From assembly GCF_000820765.1 (NCBI RefSeq), contig NZ_CCYH01000018.1, forward strand, positions 62,001 to 126,000: 64,000 bases of DNA. Direction: 5' to 3'. The position numbers were made by a program, and so were the translations under genes. The DNA comes from Candidatus Soleaferrea massiliensis AP7 (GTDB lineage Bacteria > Bacillota > Clostridia > Oscillospirales > Ruminococcaceae). Below are positions 35,159 through 43,291 of this stretch, piece after piece; within the stretch, counting starts at the first letter, position 1, and each line of letters opens with the position of its first letter. The notes beneath the pieces were generated by a model. The model ran no database searches. It saw nothing but the letters and a program-made list of their open reading frames with translations, and had not been told where the DNA came from.

Positions 35159-35935
35159 CTATTCCCGATTTGGATTGGAGACGGCATAAGCGCGGTAAGG
35201 CTTATCCAGTACATAGCCGAGCTTTTGCGCGAGCGCGACCGAATCCATGTTGGCGGCGTCCCAGCTGGGATAGATGCCGCGGCTCAGGCACGTCAGAATC
35301 AACCGGCTGGCGCAGGCAAGCGCAAGCCCTTTGCGCCGGTGTGCCTCGTGGGTGTCGATCTCAATCTCGATGCCGCCGTTGTAGTAGGTGTAAGAGGATG
35401 CGCCGCTGACGACTTGATTCTCATGCAGTACAGCAAATCCCAGCCCGTTTCGGCGGTAATGATCATAATCCGGAAACTGTGCGCACAGGTCTTTCGCCCA
35501 ATCCTGACGCCGAATCTGATCGTACAGCAGCCGGTCAATCTGCTGTATGCGGTATCCGGTCGGCAGTGCCGCAGCGTACTGTTCGAGCCGCGCACAGTTG
35601 AAGCAGCAGCCGTCCTTCTGAAAGGCATAGCGGGTGAAGGCTTCGCAGTCCGGATAGATGTGCTCAATCGGCCTGTTCCAGCCGTCATGGCCTGGGATCA
35701 TCAGGATGCAGGGAGAAGAAAAGCCTTCTGGGATATGCCGGATGAAGGTGGTATCCGGCCGGCCCGCAAAGAAACAAAAATCTCCGACCACAATCTGCGC
35801 GGACTGCGGCGCTTCGAGGTCGTCCGTCCAAGCTGATCCCATCAGCCCCTGCAGACAGGAATCGATCATCGTTTCTTTCCATCCCTCAAACAGGGGCGCG
35901 ATACGGTGCATGTCTTCCGGTTTCACAATGTGCAT
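35159..35935 (-). CDS. GNAT family acetyltransferase with long N-terminal domain
   Basis: A 258-residue protein. The last 130 residues are a GNAT domain, with the acetyl-CoA loop in IEIDTHEAHRRKGLALACASRLI and the SWDAANMDSVALAQKLGYV end. The first 125 residues are a separate mixed domain (IVVGDFCFFAGRPD, then YPDCEAFTRYAF), as in the GNAT acetyltransferase 2 (PF12746, ZbaR/YkoA-like) group; its substrate is unknown. ATG 35935 has AAAGGA ten nt upstream; a TTG at 35965 is a weaker alternative. Confidence 0.85.
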   Translation of the reverse strand: MHIVKPEDMHRIAPLFEGWKETMIDSCLQGLMGSAWTDDLEAPQSAQIVVGDFCFFAGRPDTTFIRHIPEGFSSPCILMIPGHDGWNRPIEHIYPDCEAFTRYAFQKDGCCFNCARLEQYAAALPTGYRIQQIDRLLYDQIRRQDWAKDLCAQFPDYDHYRRNGLGFAVLHENQVVSGASSYTYYNGGIEIEIDTHEAHRRKGLALACASRLILTCLSRGIYPSWDAANMDSVALAQKLGYVLDKPYRAYAVSNPNRE

Positions 35936-36182
35936 AGCAATGGTTTCCTTTCCGTCTTCTTTCAAATATGTATCCTTATTTGTCGTAGAAATGAAATGCG
36001 CATAGTGACTGTAAAAGCATGGTGTACTCTGATTTCTCTTTTTTCCTATCGATTAATTGAAATTCAAACCGATATAGTGTGTGCCGATAGTCGGCCAAAA
36101 CAGAGTTTTTCATTATCATGGATGTAAAGAAGATAAAAGCATCCCGGGGCGGGGGATGCCTGTCCGCTCTGCAGATACAAAA

Positions 36183-36215
36183 AGGCCGGGGAATGCGTTT
36201 GTCATTTCCCGGCCT
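36183..36215 (-). terminator. Terminator of the PaaK-ACT operon
   Basis: A 13-bp stem with one mismatch (AGGCCGGGGAATG / CATTTCCCGGCCT), 13 nt after the ACT gene stop, followed on the minus strand by TTTTTG. Confidence 0.9.
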
Positions 36216-36228
36216 GATATCTTTTTCT

Positions 36229-36669
36229 TTAGTCCGCAAACAGATCGGACAGATTGTCCTGGCAGATCAGCTTGACGCCGTTCTTCGAAAGAACTTCGAT
36301 CGCCCTTTCGTTATCCGCCACGCGCAGGATCATATATGCACGGTCCGCTTTGCGGATCGTGAAGGCGTAGGTGTATTCCAGATTGACATCGTTTTCGCCG
36401 AGCATTTCCAGCATATGGACCAGGCTGCCGGGCTTGTCGGGTATCTCCACCGCCAGAACCTTGGTGATCGAGAAGACATAACCGGCGTCCTTAAGCACAC
36501 AGGCGGTTTTGTAGGAATCATCCACAATGATGCGCAGGATGCCGAAATCCTCCGCATCCGCCAGCGACAGCGCGCACATGTTGATCTGGTTCTTTTCCAG
36601 AAGTTTGGTGAATTCCGCAAGCTGGCCGGGTTTGTTCTCTAAAAAAACCGAGATTTGTTTCGCAGTCAT
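36229..36669 (-). CDS. Tandem ACT domain protein
   Basis: A 146-residue protein made of two ACT domains: ISVFLENKPGQLAEFTKLL (from residue 5) and LAVEIPDKPGSLVHMLEML (from about residue 72). Stand-alone double ACT proteins bind amino acids and act as regulators. The start is ATG 36669, ten nt after AAGGAGG. It follows the aryl-CoA ligase gene by 20 nt; this ligase-ACT pair is common in anaerobes, often next to indolepyruvate:ferredoxin oxidoreductase genes, which are not present here. Sensing of aromatic amino acids is inferred from that context. Confidence 0.9.
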   Translation of the reverse strand: MTAKQISVFLENKPGQLAEFTKLLEKNQINMCALSLADAEDFGILRIIVDDSYKTACVLKDAGYVFSITKVLAVEIPDKPGSLVHMLEMLGENDVNLEYTYAFTIRKADRAYMILRVADNERAIEVLSKNGVKLICQDNLSDLFAD

Positions 36670-36689
36670 AGCATTCACGCCTCCTTTTA

Positions 36690-37991
36690 TCAATACAGTT
36701 TGCGTTTATCGACGACGCGGACGGCTTTGCCCTCGCTGCGCGCGATGCTCTTCGGCGCGACGAGCTTGACAACGACATAGATGCCCAGCATGGCCTTCAT
36801 CGCGTCGACCAGTTCCTTTTCCTTGGCGGATACGCGGGAAAGCTCATCCGAGAACATCTCCGGCGTCATCTCGACAAGGACCTCGATCTTATCGCTGTTG
36901 TTCTCACGGCTGACAATGATCTGATAGTTGGCCGGATAGCCCTTGTTCATCAGCACGGTTTCGATCTGGGATGGGAAGACGTTGACGCCCTTGACGATCA
37001 GCATGTCGTCCGAACGTCCCATCGGTTTGGACATCTTGACATGGGTGCGGCCGCAGGAGCACGGTTCACGGTTCAGCACGCAGATGTCCCGGGTACGGTA
37101 GCGCAGAAGCGGGAAGGCCTCTTTGGTGATGCTGGTGAAGACCAGCTCGCCCTTTTCGCCGTCCGGGAGCACCTCGCCGGTATTCGGGTCGATGATCTCC
37201 GCGATGAAGTGGTCCTCGTTGATGTGCATACCGGTCTGGTCGCTGCATTCGAACGAGACGCCCGGGCCGGAAATCTCTGTCAGCCCATAGATATCATATG
37301 CTTTGATGCCCAGCTTATTCTGGATATCCTGCCGCATCTCCTCGCTCCAGGCTTCCGCGCCGAAGATGCCGGCCTTCAGCTTGATCTGATCCTGCATGCC
37401 GCGTTCATGGATGCTTTCCGCCAGGTATGCGGCATAGGAAGGCGTGCAGCAGAGAATGGTGGAACCGAGGTCGCACATAAACTGGATCTGGCGTTCGGTG
37501 TTGCCGGAGGACATCGGCAGGGTCAGGGAGCCGACCTTGTGCGAACCGCCGTTGAGTCCCGGTCCGCCGGTAAAGAGGCCGTAGCCGTAGCTGACATGAA
37601 CGACGTCGTCCTTGGTGCCTCCCGCCGCCATGATGGCGCGCGCGCAGCAGTCGTCCCACAGGTCGATGTCGTGCTGTGTATAGAATGCAACCACCCGGCG
37701 GCCGGTTGTTCCGCTGGTGGACTGGATGCGTACGCAGTCGCTGAGCGGCATGGCCAGCAGGCCGTAGGGATAGGCGTTTCTCAAATCATCCTTGGTCAGG
37801 AAGGGGAGCTTGTGCAGATCGTCCACCGACCGGATGTCATCCGGCGAAACCCCTTTCTGATCCATCATTTCGCGGTAATAAGGCACATTTTTGTAGACGT
37901 GCCGGACCGTATTGACAAGACGTTCATCCTGCCAGGCCCGGATTTGTTCCCGGGATGCGCATTCGATCTCGGGCTGATAATAATTCGGCAT
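36690..37991 (-). CDS. paaK: Phenylacetate--CoA ligase (PaaK family)
   Basis: A 433-residue AMP-forming ligase. The ATP-binding loop is QSTSGTTGRRVVAFY; the adenylation motifs YDIYGLTEISGPG and PLLRYRTRDI follow, and the C-terminal subdomain has MGRSDDMLIVKGVNVFPSQIE. It activates arylacetates such as phenylacetate to CoA thioesters in the cytoplasm, either in uptake of aromatic acids or, in amino-acid fermenters, in energy recovery from aryl pyruvates. The start is ATG 37991 (AAAGGA nine nt upstream). It is first in the operon with the ACT protein, behind a good promoter. Confidence 0.93.
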   Translation of the reverse strand: MPNYYQPEIECASREQIRAWQDERLVNTVRHVYKNVPYYREMMDQKGVSPDDIRSVDDLHKLPFLTKDDLRNAYPYGLLAMPLSDCVRIQSTSGTTGRRVVAFYTQHDIDLWDDCCARAIMAAGGTKDDVVHVSYGYGLFTGGPGLNGGSHKVGSLTLPMSSGNTERQIQFMCDLGSTILCCTPSYAAYLAESIHERGMQDQIKLKAGIFGAEAWSEEMRQDIQNKLGIKAYDIYGLTEISGPGVSFECSDQTGMHINEDHFIAEIIDPNTGEVLPDGEKGELVFTSITKEAFPLLRYRTRDICVLNREPCSCGRTHVKMSKPMGRSDDMLIVKGVNVFPSQIETVLMNKGYPANYQIIVSRENNSDKIEVLVEMTPEMFSDELSRVSAKEKELVDAMKAMLGIYVVVKLVAPKSIARSEGKAVRVVDKRKLY

Positions 37992-38076
37992 GGATTTCAT
38001 TCCTTTCATTGCTCTTCTCCGGCGGGGACCGGTTTCATCAAATTCTTTCAAAATTTTATCTCATTCAACCAGAAAT

Positions 38077-38105
38077 ATTATAGCATTTTTGAATAAAAAG
38101 CACAA
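38077..38105 (-). promoter_or_regulatory. Promoter of the paaK-ACT operon
   Basis: On the minus strand TTGTGC, 17-nt spacer and a perfect TATAAT, 86 nt before the paaK start. Confidence 0.65.
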
Positions 38106-38240
38106 CAAGAAAAAAGAATTTTGACTGAAGATGTACAGCTTTTCATGCCTTTTTGTTGTCATCCGGGCTGTGACGGGATATCATAGTGGTTGCGTCTGAG
38201 CTGACAGGGGAGCTGAAATGATAGACTGGAGAAACATGCA

Positions 38241-38273
38241 AAAACACCTGTCCGGCAAGCAGACAGGTGTTTT
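38241..38273 (-). terminator. Terminator beyond the CAP gene and its 3' repeats
   Basis: A 12-bp stem (AAAACACCTGTC / GACAGGTGTTTT) with a 9-nt loop; TTTTT on the minus strand. It lies 173 nt after the CAP stop, so the repeat array between would be in the transcript. Confidence 0.82.
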
Positions 38274-38312
38274 CTTGATTCTTTTGCGGAGTCCATGCAA
38301 GCCAGCGGATAA

Positions 38313-38437
38313 CCATCGATTGATAGGGTAAAGACGACAATCCGTTGATTGAGCATGGGCGGCCATCAATTGACTGGGCAAAGATGACCATCAACCGACC
38401 GAACAAAGATGACGATCCATCGCCCGGGTAAGAACGC
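38313..38437 (-). repeat. Five degenerate 25-nt tandem repeats downstream of the CAP gene
   Basis: Units at 38313, 38338, 38363, 38388 and 38413, each exactly 25 nt, with the plus-strand pattern CCATCnATTGAcnGGGtAAAGAtGA. The first, third and fourth are close; the second and fifth are more diverged. There are no spacers, so it is not a CRISPR array. It lies between the CAP stop and its terminator. Confidence 0.75.
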
Positions 38438-38445
38438 GGCTTATA

Positions 38446-39351
38446 TTAGCCGATAAACAGCTGCGTCCAGTAGTTTGTGCCGGAAGCGCTGCGGTAATAG
38501 CCGACGCCGATGGATGTGAAGTTCGGGCTCATGATGTTGGCACGATGCCCGGGGCTGTTCATCCAGCCTTGCATGACCTGCTCCGGCGTTTTCTGGCCCC
38601 AGGCGATGTTTTCGCCGGAGCTTCTGTATCGGGCGCCCTGCTCGGTCAGGGCCGTGCTGAAGCTGCTGCCATTGGGACGGGTGTGGGAGAAGCTGCCCTC
38701 AATCTCTTTGGCCCGTACCAGTGCTGCCGCGGCGGCTGGCTGGCTGATGGAAAGGGCGCTGAGTCCCTCTTTGGCCCGCTCTTTGTTTACAAGATTCACC
38801 ACCTGCTGCGCGTAGGACAGGCTGCCGTTATCTGTTTCCGGTGCTTGCGGCTTGGAACTGGATGGCTTTGAGGACTCCGGAATCGATACGCTTGGGCGTG
38901 AAGAATTCGAGCTGTTGGAACCCGACGAAGGCCCTGACGGCTTGGAGGTCTGCGGTTTGGATGCCGACGGCTGGGAATTCTGCGGCTTCGAAGCTGACGG
39001 CGGGGATGCCTGAGGCCGCGAAGAGGTCTGTGGGGCGTCAGAAGAAGACACGGCCTGTTTCTGCTGCTCGCCGGTCCGTTTGCCGGCACCCGCCGGTGTG
39101 CTCGCTGCGGAGCTGTCCGCGGAGTTGGAGCCTGTCGTTTCCTCTTCGGCGGATGCATCGGAGACGGCTTCTGTATCGCTTGTGTCTTCAGAAGCGGAAC
39201 GCGTGCCGCTGGCCGAGCTCCTGTCCGAAGAACTGCTGTTTTCTGATGTTTTGTAAATGCTGTCCTGTCTGGATTTTTCTATGTCTAAAGGGATTATAAC
39301 GGTAGCCGACATGGCGATGACTGCTATCAAAGATAACAAAATTCGTTTCAT
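38446..39351 (-). CDS. Secreted CAP-domain (SCP/YkwD-like) protein
   Basis: A 301-residue protein with an N-terminal hydrophobic signal (MKRILLSLIAVIAMSATVII), a low-complexity Ser/Pro/Lys linker of about 130 residues (PSASKPQNSQPSASKPQTS), and a C-terminal CAP domain (about 176-301) with VVNLVNKERAKEGL, HTRPNGSSFS, SGENIAWG and MNSPGHRANIM. Bacterial CAP proteins are extracellular and mostly of unknown activity; some take part in spore coats or adhesion. The linker suggests a spacer crossing the wall. The stop is followed by an unusual 25-nt repeat array. Confidence 0.9.
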   Translation of the reverse strand: MKRILLSLIAVIAMSATVIIPLDIEKSRQDSIYKTSENSSSSDRSSASGTRSASEDTSDTEAVSDASAEEETTGSNSADSSAASTPAGAGKRTGEQQKQAVSSSDAPQTSSRPQASPPSASKPQNSQPSASKPQTSKPSGPSSGSNSSNSSRPSVSIPESSKPSSSKPQAPETDNGSLSYAQQVVNLVNKERAKEGLSALSISQPAAAAALVRAKEIEGSFSHTRPNGSSFSTALTEQGARYRSSGENIAWGQKTPEQVMQGWMNSPGHRANIMSPNFTSIGVGYYRSASGTNYWTQLFIG

Positions 39352-39620
39352 AATCTCTTCCTCCTGTTTTAAATTCTATAAAATAACATTTTTCTCAACA
39401 AAATCATATTAACATAGATTTTTGAAAAATGGAACCGGTAAATCCTGTAAGGACACGTGCGGGCCGCGTGTCGTGGCTGGAACAGGTTTTCTCATCTGCG
39501 TATGTTTCCGGTTCAAAGCGAAGCAGGCGGCAAAGATATTTCGGGGGTTGGAACAGGCCGATGGCTTTGCGGCGAATGCATACGTGACGGCAAAAGCTTT
39601 GGCAATTGAGAGGACAAAAA

Positions 39621-39653
39621 GCGGGCGGCAGTTCATGGTGAACTGCCGCCCGC
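39621..39653 (-). terminator. Terminator of the two-component operon
   Basis: A 15-bp perfect stem (GCGGGCGGCAGTTCA and its complement) with a 3-nt loop; TTTTTG follows on the minus strand. The gap 39352-39720 contains this hairpin and the CAP leader, and nothing else I can support. Confidence 0.92.
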
Positions 39654-39720
39654 ATCGGGCAGGAAGAATGATAATGTACCGACGGAAAGAGTTTATAAAG
39701 CCGATTCTATGCTGCCGGTT

Positions 39721-41523
39721 CTATGTTGCTGATTTGTCCGGGTCAACCGGCAGCATCAGCGTGATGACGGTTCCTTTTCCTTTTTCACTCTGAACCATCC
39801 ATTGACATCGGTCTTGATACAGATAAGAGAGCCGCATGCGGATATTATAGATGCCGATATGCTCGGACTCAGATTCTACAATGGACTGCAGGTCCCGGTA
39901 AAAATAGGTTTCAATCTGGCTGTCATCCATGCCGACGCCGTTGTCGGCAATGGAAATCCGAAGACGGTCTTCCTGCCTTTGCACGGAGATTCTGATCATG
40001 CCGTCCAGAATTTCTCTGGTATCGGCGTCTTTATGGGGAAGCAAGCCGTGCTTGATGCAGTTTTCCACCAGCGGCTGCAGGATATTTTTTGGAATCTGAA
40101 GGGCCAGATCATCGTCGCAGACCTCAAACGTGTAGTCGATGTTGTTGTGGCACAGATAGGACTGGATGATCATGTACTGGTCCAGAACCTCCCGTTCGAC
40201 CGCAAGACTGTCGAAGGTTTTGCAGTTTTTGGTGGTCAGCCGGTCCTTCAGTGTGCCGATCAGGGCCTTGTTTACGCTGACGATTTCACTGCATTTCTGC
40301 CTGCGCGCCAGGATTGTGATGACGTTCAGCGTGTTGTAGATGAAGTGGGGATCGATCGCGGAGACCAGCAGGCTGTACTGCATCTGCTGTTCCTTGCGTT
40401 CGCTCTCCACCTTGTGATCGATATCCTGCTTGATGGTGCCAAGCATCATGTTGAAGGTCTGTGCGAGATTCCCGATTTCATCCTCTTTAGGGTCCTTGAG
40501 AGTGACGTCATAATCGCCCTGTTTGACACAGTCCATCTTCTGGTTGAGCTTCGTCAGCCGGCGGAGCGATCCCCTGGACGCGAGCAGGATGGTCACCAGC
40601 AGCGTCAGGATGATCACATAGATGATCAGCTGTATCAGAAAGAAAATCTGCTGATACGGCGCCAGCAGTGTTTTTTTATCCGCATGCACGACGACCCGGA
40701 AGTCCTCTTCCTGATAGGAGCACAGCGTCATGAAGTCCATGCCCTCCCCGGTATCCTGCACCATGGTCTGATACTGGACGCCTTGATACATCCAATCCGG
40801 ATATCTGTCAAGCTTGATATGGGTGTCCGGATTCTGATAAAGCACCCGGTCCTGCTGGAGAAGCATATAATCATGGATGCCGATGTCCTCAAGCTCCCGG
40901 AACTGCGTCTGGATGCAGGAAAAATCGAGCATATGGATGATATAGCCGTCCAGTTCGTCCATCCTGATGGGGATCGTAAAGCAGATGATACTGGGAATCT
41001 CCCGGCTGTCGGAGTAGATGACCGGGGAATAAGTGTAGCTCATATCGGGGGACAGCGTGTGAATCCAATCGGACTCCAGCACAATGGACGCGATCTTTCG
41101 TGATTCCGGCTGGTAAAAAGTATCCCCGCCGTTGATGTAGATCATCGAATAGGTGGTGACGGAGATGGCCCCCTCCCCGCGGATTTGATACCCGCCGACG
41201 CCGACCTTCTGGACCGGCACCTTGGATAGAATCTTCTCCTTCAATGCGTCATCCTGCTCGCCCTGTTCGTAGGTCAGCAGCCATTCCTTGAGCTCGTCGT
41301 CGTCATGCCCGGTGAACGCGACGCGGTTCAACCGCCAGATGACGCTCTGCCGGATGGTATTGGCATTGATCAGACTTGAGACGTAGCTGGAGATATGCGG
41401 CTTCATGATGCTGTACAGAATATCCGGCAGGAAGAGGCTGATCAGCAGGATGAACGCAAGGCCGATGGAGACGATCAGCAGGATGCCTTTCTGTGCCAAC
41501 GAATTAATGCCCGGTCTTTTCAT
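39721..41523 (-). CDS. Sensor histidine kinase (YesM/LytS family)
   Basis: A 600-residue membrane kinase: helix at about 16-36, an extracytoplasmic sensor of about 270 residues (dCache-like), second helix at about 305-330, HAMP domain, then His_kinase (SLLVSAIDPHFIYNTLN; phospho-acceptor His in DPHFIYN) and HATPase with PLVENCIKHGL and IADNGVGM. This class senses extracellular sugars or oligosaccharides together with an AraC-type regulator. The start is ATG 41523 after AGGAGG (7-nt gap), inside the end of the regulator gene (20-nt overlap). The divergent surface esterase gene is the obvious candidate target (inference). Confidence 0.92.
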   Translation of the reverse strand: MKRPGINSLAQKGILLIVSIGLAFILLISLFLPDILYSIMKPHISSYVSSLINANTIRQSVIWRLNRVAFTGHDDDELKEWLLTYEQGEQDDALKEKILSKVPVQKVGVGGYQIRGEGAISVTTYSMIYINGGDTFYQPESRKIASIVLESDWIHTLSPDMSYTYSPVIYSDSREIPSIICFTIPIRMDELDGYIIHMLDFSCIQTQFRELEDIGIHDYMLLQQDRVLYQNPDTHIKLDRYPDWMYQGVQYQTMVQDTGEGMDFMTLCSYQEEDFRVVVHADKKTLLAPYQQIFFLIQLIIYVIILTLLVTILLASRGSLRRLTKLNQKMDCVKQGDYDVTLKDPKEDEIGNLAQTFNMMLGTIKQDIDHKVESERKEQQMQYSLLVSAIDPHFIYNTLNVITILARRQKCSEIVSVNKALIGTLKDRLTTKNCKTFDSLAVEREVLDQYMIIQSYLCHNNIDYTFEVCDDDLALQIPKNILQPLVENCIKHGLLPHKDADTREILDGMIRISVQRQEDRLRISIADNGVGMDDSQIETYFYRDLQSIVESESEHIGIYNIRMRLSYLYQDRCQWMVQSEKGKGTVITLMLPVDPDKSAT

Positions 41524-43042
41524 GGTTCTGCCTCCTGTACGCCTGCGGCGAGATGTCAAAGGTCTTCCGAAATACCTTTGAAAAGTAGGACAGGGAATTG
41601 TAGCCGGCCATTGTGCAGATTTCTGAGATGGAATATTCGTTCTGCTCCAGCAGCTTTCGGGCATGCTCCATACGGGTTTTTACAATCATCTTCCAGACCG
41701 TTTGTCCGGTTTCCTTTTTGAAGATGGTGTTGAGCCCGCTCACGCTGACGTGCAGCTGGGATGCGAGTTCGTCCACGTTCAGGTTGACGTCCATATACCG
41801 CCTGCTGATCACGTCGATGGTTTCGCTGACAATTTCGGAATAGCGGGATTTTGTGTCGGGGAGGATCCGCAGGAGACGGGCATACTGCTGTTTGACCCAT
41901 TGATAGATCGAATACGCATCGCACCAGAAGGCCGGCGCGCTTGGATCTGTGACGGAAAATATCTGTCCGGAACCGACGTCGATGATGCGCTGGTGGTACT
42001 GCAGAAGATCGGTCAGGAACAGCTCCGTAATCCGGCAGAAGCTGGGATAGTGTTTCAGCTGGATTGCTTTGGAATACCATTCGTCCACCAGATGGACCGA
42101 CGGCCTTTCACGCTGCGCAAGCGTCTTCTGCAGGCCGCCGGTATCCTGCAGGAACGCGGAATCGTCGCCGCGGTTCTGCAGGTAGCCGCTGTCAATGACG
42201 GAGGACACCGGATAGAAATAAAGCTGGGAGAGCTGTTCAGAGAGCGAGAGATACCGCTGCATACATTCCCCGGACGACAGGGACTGCCCCAGGATCACCG
42301 CGGAAAAGCTTGCCTGCAGCATGTCCTCCAGCCTGTCCCGGAGCTGATAGCCCATCTGCAGCGTTTCCTCTCTGGTGCGGGCCAGCACCAGATACTGATA
42401 CGGCGCGGTTTTGATGACGGCGGAGACATCTGGGAAGTCCTGATAGCAGGTCTGCTTCAGCAGCGCCTCCGATATCAAAGGCGTGCTGTCCGGCAGATGC
42501 CGGGCCATCGCCTCAAGGATGTGATTCTGTTCTATATAATAGAAATCGTACCGGTGCTTCAGAACCGGATAGTATTTCGGTTTGACGGTCTGCTGCCCGT
42601 GGACATATTCCTGATAGAGATTCAGCAGCTCATCCTCGGAGAGGATTTTTTTCTGTTGGCCCTGTTTTTCCAGATGCTCCTTGACAGCGAAAAGCTTTTT
42701 GAGCAGGGTATCCGGTTCCGTCTCATGCTTCAGCAGATAGTCGAATACCTTCAGCTTCAAGGCGGCCTGTGCGTATTTGAATTCGCTGTAGCTGGACAGG
42801 AAGATGACGACTGTGTCCGGTGCGGCCGCGTTGATCTTCTCCGTCAGCTCGATCCCCGACAGGACCGGCATCTGGATGTCGGTGATGACCAGCTGCGGAT
42901 GGTGCTTCTGAAAGTCCATCCAGGCGTTTTCCCCATCGACGGCGGTCGATACAAGCTGGAATCCATACCTTTCCCAGTCGATCATCTCGGCAAAATAATC
43001 TAAAGAAGACTTGTTGTCGTCGGCTAGCAGAACGCGAATCAT
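41504..43042 (-). CDS. Response regulator with AraC-type DNA-binding domain (YesN family)
   Basis: A 512-residue regulator: receiver domain (1-120) with LLADDN, phospho-acceptor Asp in VITDIQMP, and SSYSEFKYAQAA; a middle region of about 270 residues without known motif; and a C-terminal AraC double HTH (from about 400; VDELASQLHVSVSGLNTIFKKETG and ISEICTMAGYNSLSYFSKVFRKTF). AGGAG lies seven nt before the ATG. It is first in the operon and overlaps the kinase by 20 nt. It is divergent from the tandem esterase gene with 249 nt between starts, where its binding site may lie. Confidence 0.93.
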   Translation of the reverse strand: MIRVLLADDNKSSLDYFAEMIDWERYGFQLVSTAVDGENAWMDFQKHHPQLVITDIQMPVLSGIELTEKINAAAPDTVVIFLSSYSEFKYAQAALKLKVFDYLLKHETEPDTLLKKLFAVKEHLEKQGQQKKILSEDELLNLYQEYVHGQQTVKPKYYPVLKHRYDFYYIEQNHILEAMARHLPDSTPLISEALLKQTCYQDFPDVSAVIKTAPYQYLVLARTREETLQMGYQLRDRLEDMLQASFSAVILGQSLSSGECMQRYLSLSEQLSQLYFYPVSSVIDSGYLQNRGDDSAFLQDTGGLQKTLAQRERPSVHLVDEWYSKAIQLKHYPSFCRITELFLTDLLQYHQRIIDVGSGQIFSVTDPSAPAFWCDAYSIYQWVKQQYARLLRILPDTKSRYSEIVSETIDVISRRYMDVNLNVDELASQLHVSVSGLNTIFKKETGQTVWKMIVKTRMEHARKLLEQNEYSISEICTMAGYNSLSYFSKVFRKTFDISPQAYRRQNHEKTGH

Positions 43043-43291
43043 AAAAACTCTCCTTCTATTGAAACAATGATGGTTGTAAGATACGACAAATGGTGAGATA
43101 AATTACAAATATGGTGTTCTAATTTTACAATTTTGCAGGATTTGTTCAATGGGTGGTCGATTTCGACAACGTATCGTTTTATTTCATATTGTACAATTTT
43201 TTGAGTTGATATATTATTAATTATACCATCATACACAAAAAAATCAAACGTTGTAGGCTGGTTTTTAAAAAAAGTTTAAGGAGGATTTTTA

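Noticed and set aside
35077..35409. ORF starting after GAGAAGG in the gap before the GNAT gene
   Set aside because: It runs through a terminator hairpin and then antisense to the acetyltransferase.
38313..38437. CRISPR array
   Set aside because: Units are contiguous 25-nt repeats without spacers, and no cas genes are present.
39802..41103. 433-codon plus-strand frame over the histidine kinase gene
   Set aside because: Antisense to a well-supported kinase; composition is typical of a shadow frame.
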